Source: JAGIBJ01 sp032119595
GTDB taxonomy: Bacteria > Actinomycetota > Thermoleophilia > Solirubrobacterales > Solirubrobacteraceae
Reading direction: 5' to 3'
Assembly: GCA_032119595.1 (NCBI GenBank)
Contig: JAUMBQ010000006.1
Span: forward strand, 372,001 to 436,000
DNA length: 64,000 nucleotides
Part shown: one piece after another, positions 43,576 to 52,911 of the stretch
How the letters are laid out: the number at the start of each line of letters is the position of its first letter
How positions within the stretch are numbered: position 1 is the stretch's first letter
The notes under the pieces: model-generated
What the model was told of the DNA's origin: nothing
Seen by the model: only the letters and a program-made list of their open reading frames with translations
Databases searched by the model: none
Position numbers and translations under genes: made by a program

Positions 43576-45120
43576 GTGACCGGGATCGAGACCGTAGAAC
43601 GGCCAGGAAGTGGCGCATCGCGGCCCCTCAATGAACTGACGTTGGAAACGGGTAGCGGTCGCGTGCGCGGCACGCTCTGGCGCGATGGCGCGGTCGGGGC
43701 CTGGCGGGGCATCCCGTACGCCGAGGCACCCGTCGGTTCCCGTCGGTTCGCCGCACCGGTGCCACACGGCGGCTGGGCGGGCGTGTTTGATGCGTCGGCG
43801 GGAGGGCGGGCGGCACCCCAACCGCCCGGGTTGCGACCGGGGCCGCTGAAGGTATGGCTCAGCGCCCGCCGGTCGCGGAGCGAAGACTGCCTCACGCTCG
43901 ACGTGTGGGCGCCGCAGGAAGCGTCGGCGCCGCGCCCAGTCGTGGTCTGGGTCCACGGCGGGTCGTTCAACACGGGAGCCGGATCGCTGATCGACGTCAG
44001 CCGGTTGGCCGATGAGGGCGACGTGGTCGTCGTGACCATCAACTACCGCCTCGGTGGCCTCGGCTTCATCGATTTCGGCGATGCCGTGGGCGGCGACGAG
44101 CGGATCGTCAGCAATCCGGGCCTTCGCGACCAGGTCGTCGCGCTCGAGTGGGTGCGCGACAACATCGCTGCCTTCGGCGGCGACCCCGGACGCGTCACCA
44201 TCGCCGGGGAATCTGCGGGCAGCACCAACGTTGCGCTCCTGGCCACCTCGCCGGCCGCGCGCGGCCTGATGCACGGGGTGATTGCGCAGAGCGGTGCGCT
44301 GACGCTCGCCATCGAACGCGAGGATGCGGCCCGCAACGCCCGCGTGGTCCTCGACGAGCTGAACGTGAGTCGCGAGCGGCTGGATGAGCTCTGGCACCGC
44401 CCGGCGAGCGCAATCGTGGCCGCGACGATACGGGCCCAGGCGCGCCGCACCGGGGCGCTCGTCACGCGCCCGTGGTGGGACGACGACCTCCTCCCCGCCT
44501 CGATCGCCGACGCCTACGACGCCTTCGCCCCCGTTCCGCTCCTGACCGGGAGCAACGCCGACGAGCACCGCACGTTCGCGCGGATCAAGCGCGACATCAT
44601 CCCGTTGACCCGTCCCAAACTGTGCACGGTGCTCGTGGAGTCGCTCGGTGCCGAACACGCCGCTCGGGTGCTTGCGCAGTATCCGACGGACACTGATGGC
44701 CTCAACGATCTCGGCAGCGACCTCGTGTTCCGGATGCCCATGGTCCACCTCGCTGAGCGACAGGCCTCGCGCGCCCCGGTGTGGACCTACCACCTGGAGT
44801 TGGCCTCCCGTCTCCCTGGCCTCGGGGCATTTCATGGCATCGAGCTAACCCAGCTCTTCCCCGTCGGCGAGCGCAAGGAACGCCTGATGTTCGGCGGCCG
44901 GACCGAGGCAGCGCGTGCCTTCGGTAAGGACCTGCGCCGGCGCTGGCTCACCTTCGTCCGCGACGGCAATCCCGGCCCGGACTGGCCCGCCTACGATCCC
45001 ACCGCCAGCGCCGATGACTCCCGGGCCACGCTCATGTGGGGCCTCGACAGCCGCATCGCGTACGACCCGCTTCCCGAGCGCCGCCTGGCCTGGGCCGGCC
45101 GCGACACGACCGTCCGCTAG
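43576..45120 (+). CDS. carboxylesterase type B
   Basis: 514 residues from a GTG, with no clear signal peptide. The family motifs are RGIPYAEAPVG, SEDCLTLDVWAP, the oxyanion HGGSF, and GESAGS with the nucleophilic serine. NADEHRTF and AFHGIELTQLF supply the acid and the histidine. It hydrolyses carboxylic esters, substrate unknown. Its TAG shares the bases CTAG (45117-45120) with the stop of the amidase running the other way. Confidence 0.95.
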   Translation: MTGIETVERPGSGASRPLNELTLETGSGRVRGTLWRDGAVGAWRGIPYAEAPVGSRRFAAPVPHGGWAGVFDASAGGRAAPQPPGLRPGPLKVWLSARRSRSEDCLTLDVWAPQEASAPRPVVVWVHGGSFNTGAGSLIDVSRLADEGDVVVVTINYRLGGLGFIDFGDAVGGDERIVSNPGLRDQVVALEWVRDNIAAFGGDPGRVTIAGESAGSTNVALLATSPAARGLMHGVIAQSGALTLAIEREDAARNARVVLDELNVSRERLDELWHRPASAIVAATIRAQARRTGALVTRPWWDDDLLPASIADAYDAFAPVPLLTGSNADEHRTFARIKRDIIPLTRPKLCTVLVESLGAEHAARVLAQYPTDTDGLNDLGSDLVFRMPMVHLAERQASRAPVWTYHLELASRLPGLGAFHGIELTQLFPVGERKERLMFGGRTEAARAFGKDLRRRWLTFVRDGNPGPDWPAYDPTASADDSRATLMWGLDSRIAYDPLPERRLAWAGRDTTVR

Positions 45121-46577
45121 CGCCCCAGTTCAGGCGGGCGGCGGGCCGCCCACGGCGCGGCCACTTCGAGCTGTGTCGCGAGCTGGAGGAGGATGGCCTC
45201 GTCCGGAGACATGAGTTGGACGCCGATCGGCAGGCCATCGGCCGTGGTGCCGAGCGGGAGCGAGATGGCAGCCCAACCGGTGACGTTCGCCAGGGTCGTC
45301 CAACCGGTCGTCGCGAACTCGACATCGAAGAAGGCCCGGGTCGTACCCCGAGGCTGATCGAGCAGTGCGTAAGGCGGCGGCGTGGTCAGCAGGGTCGGCA
45401 CCAACAGCACATCGTGGTCGCCCATGCCGGCCACGAACCGGCGGGTCTGCGCGTGAATCGTGTCGATCGCTGCGGCGTAGGCGACGCCGGTGGTCTTCAG
45501 CCCCTCGCGCACCATCACCCAGGTACTCGGCTCAAACTCGTCCTCACGGGGCTCGCGTCCGAGATGACTGGTCGCGAAGGCCAGGAGTTGGGCGTTGCTC
45601 ACGGCGTGAAGGACCGCGATCGCGTCGGCGACCTCGTCTGCGTCGATCGTCGGGGCTCCCACTTCGACGCAATGCCCGAGCGCCTCGAGGAGCTGCCCGG
45701 CCGACTCCACCGCGTCCACAACCGCAGGATCGGTCGCCGTCCCGGGGAATGGCGAGCCTGTGGCGAGCAGGATCCGTTGGGGAGCCGGAACCGCAACCGC
45801 AGCACTCAGGAACGGAACTTCAGGCACGGGCGCCGAATACGGGTCGCCGGGCGCGGCACCAGTGACCGCGTCCAGCAGCGCCGCGCTGTCGCGCACGGTG
45901 CGCGTGAGGGCGTGCTCGTTCACAAGCCCTTCGAGCACATGCCCGGCGCCTGGGGCGAATGAGGTACGCCCGCGGCGCGGCTTCAGCCCAACCAGCCCGC
46001 AACACGATGCGGGCACCCGAATCGACCCCGTCCCATCCCCGCCAGAGGCCGCCGGCACGACGCCCGCCGCGACCGCCGCAGCGGACCCGCCGCTCGACCC
46101 GCCCGGCGTAATGCCGGGCGACCACGGGTTTGCGGTGCGCCCAAAGAGCGACGGTTCGGTCGTGCAGTGGTTGCCCCACTCCGGCGTGTTCGTCTTGCCG
46201 AAGACGACGAGCCCCGCCTCTAGATACCGCTCCACGATCCACGCCGACTCACTCGCCACATGCGTCGCGAGCGCCCGCGACCCCATCGCCTCCGGCGCCC
46301 CGGCCAAGGACGCACTCAGATCCTTGAGCAGGAACGGCACGCCGGCGAGCGGGCCCGCCTCACCGCCTCGCAGCAGCCTGGACCCGTCCAGCGCTCCCGC
46401 CTGCGCGAGCCCGCGCTCGAACAGATCGGTAATCACGGCGTTGAGCGGGCGCGCCGCCTCCAGCCGCAAGATCGCGGCCTCTAGGAGCGCGGTAGCGGTG
46501 ATCTCCCCGGCCGCGACCAGGGCGGCCTGCCCGATCGCATCGACATCCGCCAGTTCAAAGGCCACATTTGAGTCCAT
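45117..46577 (-). CDS. amidase (amidase signature family)
   Basis: 486 residues. The Ser-cisSer-Lys triad is visible: LLKDLSA (Lys), GGSSGGSAAA (cis-Ser region) and SGGDGTGSIRVPAS with the nucleophilic Ser. It hydrolyses an amide or carbamate bond; substrate preference cannot be predicted. It faces away from the cyclopropane synthase gene, and its stop codon overlaps that of the esterase in a shared CTAG. Confidence 0.95.
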   Translation of the reverse strand: MDSNVAFELADVDAIGQAALVAAGEITATALLEAAILRLEAARPLNAVITDLFERGLAQAGALDGSRLLRGGEAGPLAGVPFLLKDLSASLAGAPEAMGSRALATHVASESAWIVERYLEAGLVVFGKTNTPEWGNHCTTEPSLFGRTANPWSPGITPGGSSGGSAAAVAAGVVPAASGGDGTGSIRVPASCCGLVGLKPRRGRTSFAPGAGHVLEGLVNEHALTRTVRDSAALLDAVTGAAPGDPYSAPVPEVPFLSAAVAVPAPQRILLATGSPFPGTATDPAVVDAVESAGQLLEALGHCVEVGAPTIDADEVADAIAVLHAVSNAQLLAFATSHLGREPREDEFEPSTWVMVREGLKTTGVAYAAAIDTIHAQTRRFVAGMGDHDVLLVPTLLTTPPPYALLDQPRGTTRAFFDVEFATTGWTTLANVTGWAAISLPLGTTADGLPIGVQLMSPDEAILLQLATQLEVAAPWAARRPPELGR

Positions 46578-46735
46578 TGAGCGACATCGTGACGATCCGT
46601 TCGCCCGATATCGAGCACCTGCCCGCCGGTCCCGCCGTCAAGAGGTGGCACCGGCGCGCACACATGCCAGCCTTGTGTGCGCGTTGGCACGGAGGTTCCA
46701 CCGGACCCTGGCCCAGAACTAACGTTCACCGCACC

Positions 46736-47980
46736 ATGTCCACCGCACTGCTGTCGCGTCCGTCAGCGCTGCGGGAGGAGCTCCGGCAAGCACTCCCACA
46801 GCGTCCGTTTTCCGTCCGATTCTGGGACGGCTCGGAGTTGCCGGCCACCGAGGCGGGGCCCACGCTGACGGCACGATCGCCCCGGTCGATTGCGTATCTC
46901 CTGGGCGCACCGGGCGAGCTTGGCCTCGGGCGGGCGTACGTGAGCGGCGAACTGGACGTCGACGACCTCGACGCCCTGACCGAACTCCTCGGGGTCTGGC
47001 ATCCGCCGCGCCTCGATACGCGAGAGCGCGCGCGCCTGGCCGTCGCGGCCGCACGGGCCGCTGGCCTCCAACTCCCGCCACACCCGCCAGAGAGTGAGAT
47101 CCGGCCGCACGGCCCGCTCCATGGGCTGCGGCGCGACTCCCGCGCGATCCAGCATCACTACGACGTCTCCAACGCCTTCTACGCCCAGCTCCTCGACGAC
47201 TCGATGACCTACTCGTGCGCGTACTTCGAGCGCGAGGATGAGACCCTCGAGCAGGCCCAGTTCAACAAGCGGGAGATGATCTGCCGCAAGCTGCGCCTGC
47301 AGCCCGGCCAGCGCGTCCTCGACGTCGGCTGCGGCTGGGGGGCGTTCGTCGCCCACGCTGCCAAGGAGCACGGGGCCCGCGCGGTAGGCATCACGCTGTC
47401 GCCAGAGCAGGCTCGCGGCGCACGCGAGCGCGCCGAGGCTGAGGGCGTCGCCGACCTCGTCGAGATCCGGGTCATGGACTACCGCGAACTGGGCGACGAG
47501 CCGTTCGACGCGATCGCGTCGATCGGGATGGTTGAGCACGTGGGCGAGGAGAGAATCGATCTCTACGCCGAGCAGCTGGCCAAGATGCTCAAGCCAGGCG
47601 GGCGTTTGCTCAACCACGGCATCGCACGCCGCCGCCACCCGGGCGGCGCACCTGGCCCGTTCTCGGAGCGCTACGTCTTCCCGGACGCCGTGCCGCTGCA
47701 CCTGTCGCAGGTCACCGAATCCCTGGAACGCGCCGACCTCTCGATCCTCCATGTCGAGGGCTTCCCGGAGCAGTACGTCCGCACGCTGCAGCACTGGATC
47801 GATCACCTCGATGCCGACCTGCCGGGTGCGACGCAAATCGCCGGCGAGGAACGCGTGCGCGTGTGGCGGCTCTACCTGCGGGCGGCGCGTCATGGGTTCA
47901 CGTCGGGGTTCACGTCGGTGTTCCAAGTCCTGGCCGAGAAGCCCGCAGCGGACGGCTCCTTCGCCGACCCGTCTTGGTAG
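46736..47980 (+). CDS. cfa: cyclopropane-fatty-acyl-phospholipid synthase family methyltransferase
   Basis: 414 residues from the ATG at 46736. The SAM site is VLDVGCGWGAF, followed by GITLSPEQARGA and the E-H-V-G stretch GMVEHVGEE. HHYDVSNAFYAQLLDDSMTYSCAYF is the conserved opening of the catalytic domain; the first 130 residues form the lipid-facing N-terminal domain. The enzyme adds a methylene from SAM across double bonds of membrane lipids, or acts on mycolate-like chains in relatives. It is divergent from the amidase. Confidence 0.94.
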   Translation: MSTALLSRPSALREELRQALPQRPFSVRFWDGSELPATEAGPTLTARSPRSIAYLLGAPGELGLGRAYVSGELDVDDLDALTELLGVWHPPRLDTRERARLAVAAARAAGLQLPPHPPESEIRPHGPLHGLRRDSRAIQHHYDVSNAFYAQLLDDSMTYSCAYFEREDETLEQAQFNKREMICRKLRLQPGQRVLDVGCGWGAFVAHAAKEHGARAVGITLSPEQARGARERAEAEGVADLVEIRVMDYRELGDEPFDAIASIGMVEHVGEERIDLYAEQLAKMLKPGGRLLNHGIARRRHPGGAPGPFSERYVFPDAVPLHLSQVTESLERADLSILHVEGFPEQYVRTLQHWIDHLDADLPGATQIAGEERVRVWRLYLRAARHGFTSGFTSVFQVLAEKPAADGSFADPSW

Positions 47981-48045
47981 CCGCCCGCACCCCTGCGCAT
48001 CCATCGGCGTGCGCCGTCCCCCCTAGCTGACAGCATTCGGGAGGA

Positions 48046-48663
48046 ATGGCCGACGACGACACTCCGCTCACCGGGTCCGAACGCGACCTGCTTCGCCAGG
48101 CCGTTCGCGACGCCCCCGACGAGTTCCTGATGTCGCTCCTGGGCATGGCACGCCAGCGCCTGCGCGAGCACGTGGGCCTGCTCGTGAACGGGATGATCGT
48201 GATCGGCGAGCTCAACGAACCCGAAGCGCTCGCGGCGCTCCTGCGTGTCCGCCGTGGTGCTCAGATCGAGCGTGCGGAGCGGCCAGAGGGCCTGAGCGAC
48301 GACGAGTGGGACGCGATGGCCCAGGAGTGGATCAACGAGCCGACGCGCATGGTCGAGGACCAGCGCGCCCGTGAGGAATCCCTCGACGAAGCCATCGAGC
48401 CCTACACGATCGACGGCCCGCCGCGGTCGCGCGACTTGCCGGGCGAACTCGAGCGTCAGCTCGAAGCGATGCGCACGTACTCCCACATCACGTTGACCGA
48501 CGCGACGATCACGGCGCCAGGCGTCCCGGCGACCACGTCGGTGCCGGTGATGCGCATCGCGGTGCGGCAAGTGTCCGGCTGGTGGCTCGCCCCGCTCAAC
48601 GAAGACGGGTCGAGTTCGATCAACCTCTGGGACGGCGAGCCGCGGATCTTCAACGAGGACTGA
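48046..48663 (+). CDS. hypothetical protein
   Basis: 205 residues without signal peptide or membrane helix. It is acidic, with an N-terminal helical half (LTGSERDLLRQAVRDAPDEFL) and a C-terminal beta-like section (ITAPGVPATTSVPVMRIAVRQVSGWW). The family is not recognised. It follows the cyclopropane synthase by 65 bases and converges on a cupin gene. The coding bias and clean start (GGAGG about 3 bases before the ATG) support it as real. Confidence 0.78.
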   Translation: MADDDTPLTGSERDLLRQAVRDAPDEFLMSLLGMARQRLREHVGLLVNGMIVIGELNEPEALAALLRVRRGAQIERAERPEGLSDDEWDAMAQEWINEPTRMVEDQRAREESLDEAIEPYTIDGPPRSRDLPGELERQLEAMRTYSHITLTDATITAPGVPATTSVPVMRIAVRQVSGWWLAPLNEDGSSSINLWDGEPRIFNED

Positions 48664-48666
48664 GCC

Positions 48667-49038
48667 TCAGGCGCCGGGCTCCGTGATGACGGTGTCTTCG
48701 TTGGCATAGGCAGGCGCGCAGCAGCAGAGCAGCTGCAGGTCCTGGTCCGGCGCCGCCCAGAGCTTGTGCTCGACGCCGGGCGGGATCACGACCGTGTCGC
48801 CGGCGCGCACGTCGGCCTCGTCTTCACCCAGCCGCATCCGCCCAGCACCGGCGGTGAAGAAGTAGATCTCCTCGCTGACGCGATGGAAGTGCTGATCGGT
48901 AGCGCCCCCGGCCGGCACGGTCGCCTCGGCGAGTGATTGGTTCTGGGTCGCCAGCGACACCCGACCCGCCACCTCGCGGATCGACGACCCGTCCTTCGTG
49001 ATGAACGGCTCAGCTTGGTCCAGACGCCCGATATCCAT
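48667..49038 (-). CDS. cupin-domain protein
   Basis: 123 residues from the ATG at 49036-49038. The two cupin motifs are seen: DQHFHRVSEEIYFFTAGAGRM (metal-binding His-x-His and Glu) and GDTVVIPPGVEHKLW with the last His. It is a single-domain cupin of the mannose-6-phosphate isomerase-like type, which may bind a sugar or small ligand. The stop is 4 bases from the end of the preceding gene. Confidence 0.92.
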   Translation of the reverse strand: MDIGRLDQAEPFITKDGSSIREVAGRVSLATQNQSLAEATVPAGGATDQHFHRVSEEIYFFTAGAGRMRLGEDEADVRAGDTVVIPPGVEHKLWAAPDQDLQLLCCCAPAYANEDTVITEPGA

Positions 49039-49063
49039 GGGGAGGACGGTAGCCGGGGCGGGC

Positions 49064-49783
49064 CTAGAGGCTCGAATGGCCAAGCGGCGTCTGGCGACGC
49101 AGGGGATATTGGGACTCATCGCTCACCGCCGCGACGCGGTTGCAACCGGTTTCGTAGGCGAAGATCACGACCTGCACGCGATCGCGCAGCCCGAGCTTCA
49201 TCAGCACACGCTTGACGTGGGTCCTGATCGTCGACTCCTCGACCGTCAGCGCCGCCGCGATCTCGCGGTTTGACAGGCCACGGGCAAGCAACAGCATGAC
49301 CTCCCGCTCGCGGGGCGTGAGTTCGTCCAGCCTGTCTTGATCGGCGAGATCCGGGGTCGGCTGCTGGGCCATCCGGTCGATCACCCTCCGCGTGACCGAG
49401 GGGGAGAGCAACGACTCCCCGGCGGCGATCGTGTGAATCGCGGCGAGGAGCTCCTCGGGGCGGGTGCGCTTGAGAACGAACCCCGACGCACCCGCGCGCA
49501 GCCCACCGAAGATGTAGTCGTCCTGCTCGAACGTCGTGAGGATCAGCACGCGGCTCGACGGCGTCTCGGCGGTCAGACGGCGCGTGGCCGAGATGCCATC
49601 GAGGTCCGGCATGCGTACGTCCATCAGCACCACGTCGGGGAGCAGCCGGGAGGCGAGATCAATGGCTTCCCAGCCGGTCGCAGCCTGGCCAACGATCTCG
49701 ATCGAGGGGTCAGCTCCGAGCAGCTCCACCAGACCCGCCCGCATGAGGTGGTCGTCGTCAGCGATCACCACACGCGGACTCAT
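49064..49783 (-). CDS. response regulator, NarL/FixJ family
   Basis: 239 residues. The receiver domain (about 1-120) has the acidic pocket DDD, the phosphorylated Asp in VLMDVRMPD and the late Lys of VLKR. A LuxR-type helix-turn-helix at about 155-215 (LTPREREVMLLLARGLSNREIA) binds DNA. Its start overlaps the sensor kinase stop by 4 bases. It probably controls the divergent ABC exporter operon. Confidence 0.95.
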   Translation of the reverse strand: MSPRVVIADDDHLMRAGLVELLGADPSIEIVGQAATGWEAIDLASRLLPDVVLMDVRMPDLDGISATRRLTAETPSSRVLILTTFEQDDYIFGGLRAGASGFVLKRTRPEELLAAIHTIAAGESLLSPSVTRRVIDRMAQQPTPDLADQDRLDELTPREREVMLLLARGLSNREIAAALTVEESTIRTHVKRVLMKLGLRDRVQVVIFAYETGCNRVAAVSDESQYPLRRQTPLGHSSL

Positions 49784-50988
49784 CGGTCTTCGCGACCAAG
49801 CGCCGGGAGCGTGGCGGCAACGCGGAACGCGCCGTCTGACACGCCAGTTGCCAAGTGTCCGCCGATCAGCGTCGCGCGCTCCCGCATCCCCACGAGCCCG
49901 TGGCGACCCGCACCGACCGGGGCGTCGGCGCCCTCCGCAACCGGATTCGTGATGGTGAGCCGGACCTCGGCACGGTCGACGTTCACGTCAACCTCGGCGG
50001 TGCCAGTGCCATGGCGCGCCGCGTTGGCGAGCGCCTCCTGCAGGATCCGATATGCGGCTTGGTCGACGGGCGCCGCCAGCGTCAGGGCCGACCCGGTCTG
50101 GCGGAGGGCAACGCGCAGTCCTCCGGCTTCGTGGTGGCCGATCAACGTGGCCAGGGACGCAAGGCCGATCGGTGGATCGCCGTTCTCCACGGCCGCGCCG
50201 TGATCACGCAATGCGCCGACGATCGAGTCGATATCGGCGGCCGTGTTGCGCGCAAGCTGCTCGATCGACTCGAGCGCCGCCAACGCCCTTTCCGGATCGT
50301 TCGCGTAGCGCAGACGAGCCGTTCCAGCACGCATCGCGATCAAACTGGCGGCCTGCCCCGCGGAATCGTGGATGTCGCGGGCGATGCGAGCGCGTTCCTC
50401 GGCCACGGCCAAACGGAGTTCCTGCTGCGCATCGCGCTCGGCGCGTTGCGCCCGATCGGCGAGCCCTTTGACATGCTCGTGGGCGAGCCGAGTGCGGTCG
50501 CCCGCGAACCATGCGAGGCACCAGAACAGCGTGCCGTGCAGCACCTCGGTCCCGGGAAACGCGCTGCGTGCTGCACCCGTCGTGAAGAGGAACGCGATGA
50601 GCAGCGCGACCGAAGCCGCCGTCGTTCGGGTGGTCCAGGGGTCGGTAGCCGTGCGACTCGCGGCGACCAGAAACAGCGCGACAGTCGGGGCCGGCGGCAA
50701 CCCCAGGGCGTACCCGAAGGCCGCGGTCACAACGCTGCCGGCTCCGCAAAGAACGAACACCGCGACCGGCGACCGCCGCCAAAACACGAGCGGAGCGGCA
50801 GAAGCGGCGGTCAAAGCCGCGCTGGCAACGTCGACGTAGGCGGCCGGGCTCCAAGGTCCGGGACCAGTCTGGCTGAGCAACGCCAGCGAAACCAGCCAAA
50901 CCCCTGCCGCAAGGATGCCATCGGTGGCGACGAAGTGGACTCGGCTCGGTGCGACGCGACCGTGCGCGATGGCGAGCGACACAGACAT
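49780..50988 (-). CDS. sensor histidine kinase, NarL-partner (HisKA_3) family
   Basis: 402 residues. Five or six membrane segments fill about residues 25-175; then a dimerisation helix with the phospho-accepting His in ARIARDIHDSAGQAASLIA. The ATP-binding part includes ILQEALANAARHG (N box) and HGLVGMRERATLIGG (G box). The phospho-His context D-I-H-D-S differs slightly from the usual E/D-x-H-D-x. No extracellular sensor domain is present, so it likely senses within the membrane, as in antibiotic-response kinases. Confidence 0.94.
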   Translation of the reverse strand: MSVSLAIAHGRVAPSRVHFVATDGILAAGVWLVSLALLSQTGPGPWSPAAYVDVASAALTAASAAPLVFWRRSPVAVFVLCGAGSVVTAAFGYALGLPPAPTVALFLVAASRTATDPWTTRTTAASVALLIAFLFTTGAARSAFPGTEVLHGTLFWCLAWFAGDRTRLAHEHVKGLADRAQRAERDAQQELRLAVAEERARIARDIHDSAGQAASLIAMRAGTARLRYANDPERALAALESIEQLARNTAADIDSIVGALRDHGAAVENGDPPIGLASLATLIGHHEAGGLRVALRQTGSALTLAAPVDQAAYRILQEALANAARHGTGTAEVDVNVDRAEVRLTITNPVAEGADAPVGAGRHGLVGMRERATLIGGHLATGVSDGAFRVAATLPALGREDR

Positions 50989-51162
50989 CCACGGCTAGCG
51001 TAACGGCCCTTCAACGAGGCGGAATCCCCCCAACGGGTGATGTTTGTGGACCGGTTGCGGAGATCAAAGTTCCTCCCCACGGGTGTTTTCGGCGGGCTGC
51101 CCCGTACGTAGCGTCCCGGCGGTGTTCACCGACACGACGAGCCGACCGACTGCGAGCCGCAC

Positions 51163-51285
51163 ATGAACTCTCCGCACCCGACACCCACGTCCCGAAGGGG
51201 ATTGATCGCCGCCATCGTGATCGCCGTGCTGGTCCTGATGGTGCTTCTGCATCTGAGCGGCCTGGTGAGTCCCGATGCCAGCTGA
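51163..51285 (+). CDS. 40-residue single-pass membrane protein
   Basis: The frame starts at the ATG of 51163 and ends at the TGA of 51283-51285. It has a short polar, Arg-bearing head, then a hydrophobic helix LIAAIVIAVLVLMVLLHLSG and a six-residue tail. The stop overlaps the start of the ABC ATPase gene (51275) by 11 bases, which suggests translational coupling. Such tiny membrane proteins may modulate the transporter or the kinase. The absence of a strong ribosome site is the main doubt. Confidence 0.68.
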   Translation: MNSPHPTPTSRRGLIAAIVIAVLVLMVLLHLSGLVSPDAS

Positions 51286-52096
51286 GTCGCATGCGCAGTC
51301 GGCCTCCGCAGCCGCATCCCGGAACTCGGCGAGGGCACACGATGGGCTGACCTTCAACGCGGCGACCGGGCGGTCCGACGAATCCAGCGACGCCGTCGGC
51401 GTGCGCTCCCTGTCCAAACGCTTCCGCGGGACCACCGCCGTTGACGACCTGAGCTTCTCCCTGCGGCCCGGCACGATTACCGGGTTCCTCGGGCCGAATG
51501 GCGCGGGCAAGTCGACGACGCTGCGGCTGTTGCTGGGCCTCTCCGAACCGACGTCGGGCCAGGCCCTGCTGTTCGGTCACCGGTATCGCGACCTTGAGCA
51601 ACCGGCGCGCCGCGTCGGTGCCCTGCTGGAGTCGGGCGACTATCACCCCGCGCGAACCGGGCGAGACCACCTCCGCGTGCTCCAAATTGCCGCGAACCTG
51701 CCCGCCGCCCGCGTCGAGGCGGTGCTCGAGGCCGTGGAACTCGAACACGCCGCCGACCAGAAGGTCGGGACGTACTCGCTGGGGATGCGACAGCGGCTGG
51801 GACTGGCGGGCGCGTTGCTCGGTCAGCCAGAGGTTCTGATCCTCGACGAACCCTCCAACGGGCTCGACCCTGCCGGAGTGCAATGGCTACGGAGCACCCT
51901 TCGCGCGTTCGCCGACGAGGGCGGCACGGTCCTCGTCTCCAGCCACGCGCTGGCCGATGTCGCTGAGACCGTCGACGAGGCGCTCGTCATCGCGGGCGGT
52001 CGACTCGTCGCGACGATCCGCATCGCCGACCTCACCGCCGAAGGCCGAACCCTCGAGGAGGCCTACCTGCGCCTGACCACCAAGGAAGCAGCATGA
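51275..52096 (+). CDS. ABC exporter, ATP-binding protein
   Basis: 273 residues. Walker A GPNGAGKSTT, signature LGMRQRLGLAGALLG and Walker B VLILDEPSNGLDP are present; the Q-loop region and switch His (SSHALAD) follow. It is of the drug/lantibiotic exporter type (NatA/CcmA-like). The first 43 residues are a polar extension; an internal GTG before RSLSKRF could be the true start. It overlaps the membrane permease start (ATGA) and the small protein upstream. Confidence 0.94.
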   Translation: MPAESHAQSASAAASRNSARAHDGLTFNAATGRSDESSDAVGVRSLSKRFRGTTAVDDLSFSLRPGTITGFLGPNGAGKSTTLRLLLGLSEPTSGQALLFGHRYRDLEQPARRVGALLESGDYHPARTGRDHLRVLQIAANLPAARVEAVLEAVELEHAADQKVGTYSLGMRQRLGLAGALLGQPEVLILDEPSNGLDPAGVQWLRSTLRAFADEGGTVLVSSHALADVAETVDEALVIAGGRLVATIRIADLTAEGRTLEEAYLRLTTKEAA

Positions 52097-52833
52097 CCAC
52101 GCAGCTTCGCGCCGAGCTCCTCAAACATCGCTCGACGCCTACCAACCTCGGCCTGATCGCGACGATGGCCGGGCTGGTGGTGTTTGCCGCGCTCTTCCAC
52201 GGCCTCACCTTGCCGGGTCGAACGATCGAGGCACCCGATGACCAACTCAAGGTCGTATTTGGCTGGGGCGGGATTCTTGGGACCATGTTCGCGGCCCTGG
52301 CTGGAGTCCTGTCGGTGACGGCCGAACACCGCTTCGGCACGATCCGCCCGACGCTGCTGGCCAATCCGAAGCGCGAGCGGGTACTGGTCGCGAAGGTCTT
52401 CGCAGCCGCCATCGTCGGGGCGCCGATGGGCCTCCTCGCGGGCGCCTTGGCGGTCGGAGCGGGTGTCATCGCCTTTGAGATTCGCGGCATCCCGCTCAGC
52501 CTCGACACCGGCGACTACCTGACGTTGGTGGCCGGAGGGACCGTCGCGGCAGCGCTCTGGGCCGGCATCGGCGTCGGCATCGGGACGATCATCCGCGGGC
52601 AGGTGCCGGCCGTTACCGGCGTCTGCGCCTGGCTGCTCTTCGTCGAAACGGTGATCCTCGGCAGCAGTGATGCACTCGGCGCCGTCGGCCGGCACTTCCC
52701 CGGCGCGCTCGGACGAGCGGCTACTGGGCAGGACGCCCTCCTCGCACCGGGCCTGGCCGCCGTCTTCCTCGCGCTCTACCTCCTGTTGGCCGTGGCGGCC
52801 GCAAGTATCGCCGCCCGCCGCGACATCGTTTGA
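52093..52833 (+). CDS. ABC exporter, membrane subunit
   Basis: 246 residues with about six membrane helices in the ABC-2 layout, no ATP motifs. It starts inside the stop of the ATPase gene (ATGA). With it and the small membrane protein it makes a bacteriocin/drug-type exporter, probably induced by the adjacent two-component system. No family more precise than ABC-2 permease is recognisable. Confidence 0.9.
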   Translation: MTTQLRAELLKHRSTPTNLGLIATMAGLVVFAALFHGLTLPGRTIEAPDDQLKVVFGWGGILGTMFAALAGVLSVTAEHRFGTIRPTLLANPKRERVLVAKVFAAAIVGAPMGLLAGALAVGAGVIAFEIRGIPLSLDTGDYLTLVAGGTVAAALWAGIGVGIGTIIRGQVPAVTGVCAWLLFVETVILGSSDALGAVGRHFPGALGRAATGQDALLAPGLAAVFLALYLLLAVAAASIAARRDIV

Positions 52834-52911
52834 CCCTGTGCGTAGGCGGACGCCGACACAGATCCAGGCGCAGACGCCTGACGCAGCGGCCAGCTCAGGT
52901 CCAGCACACGA

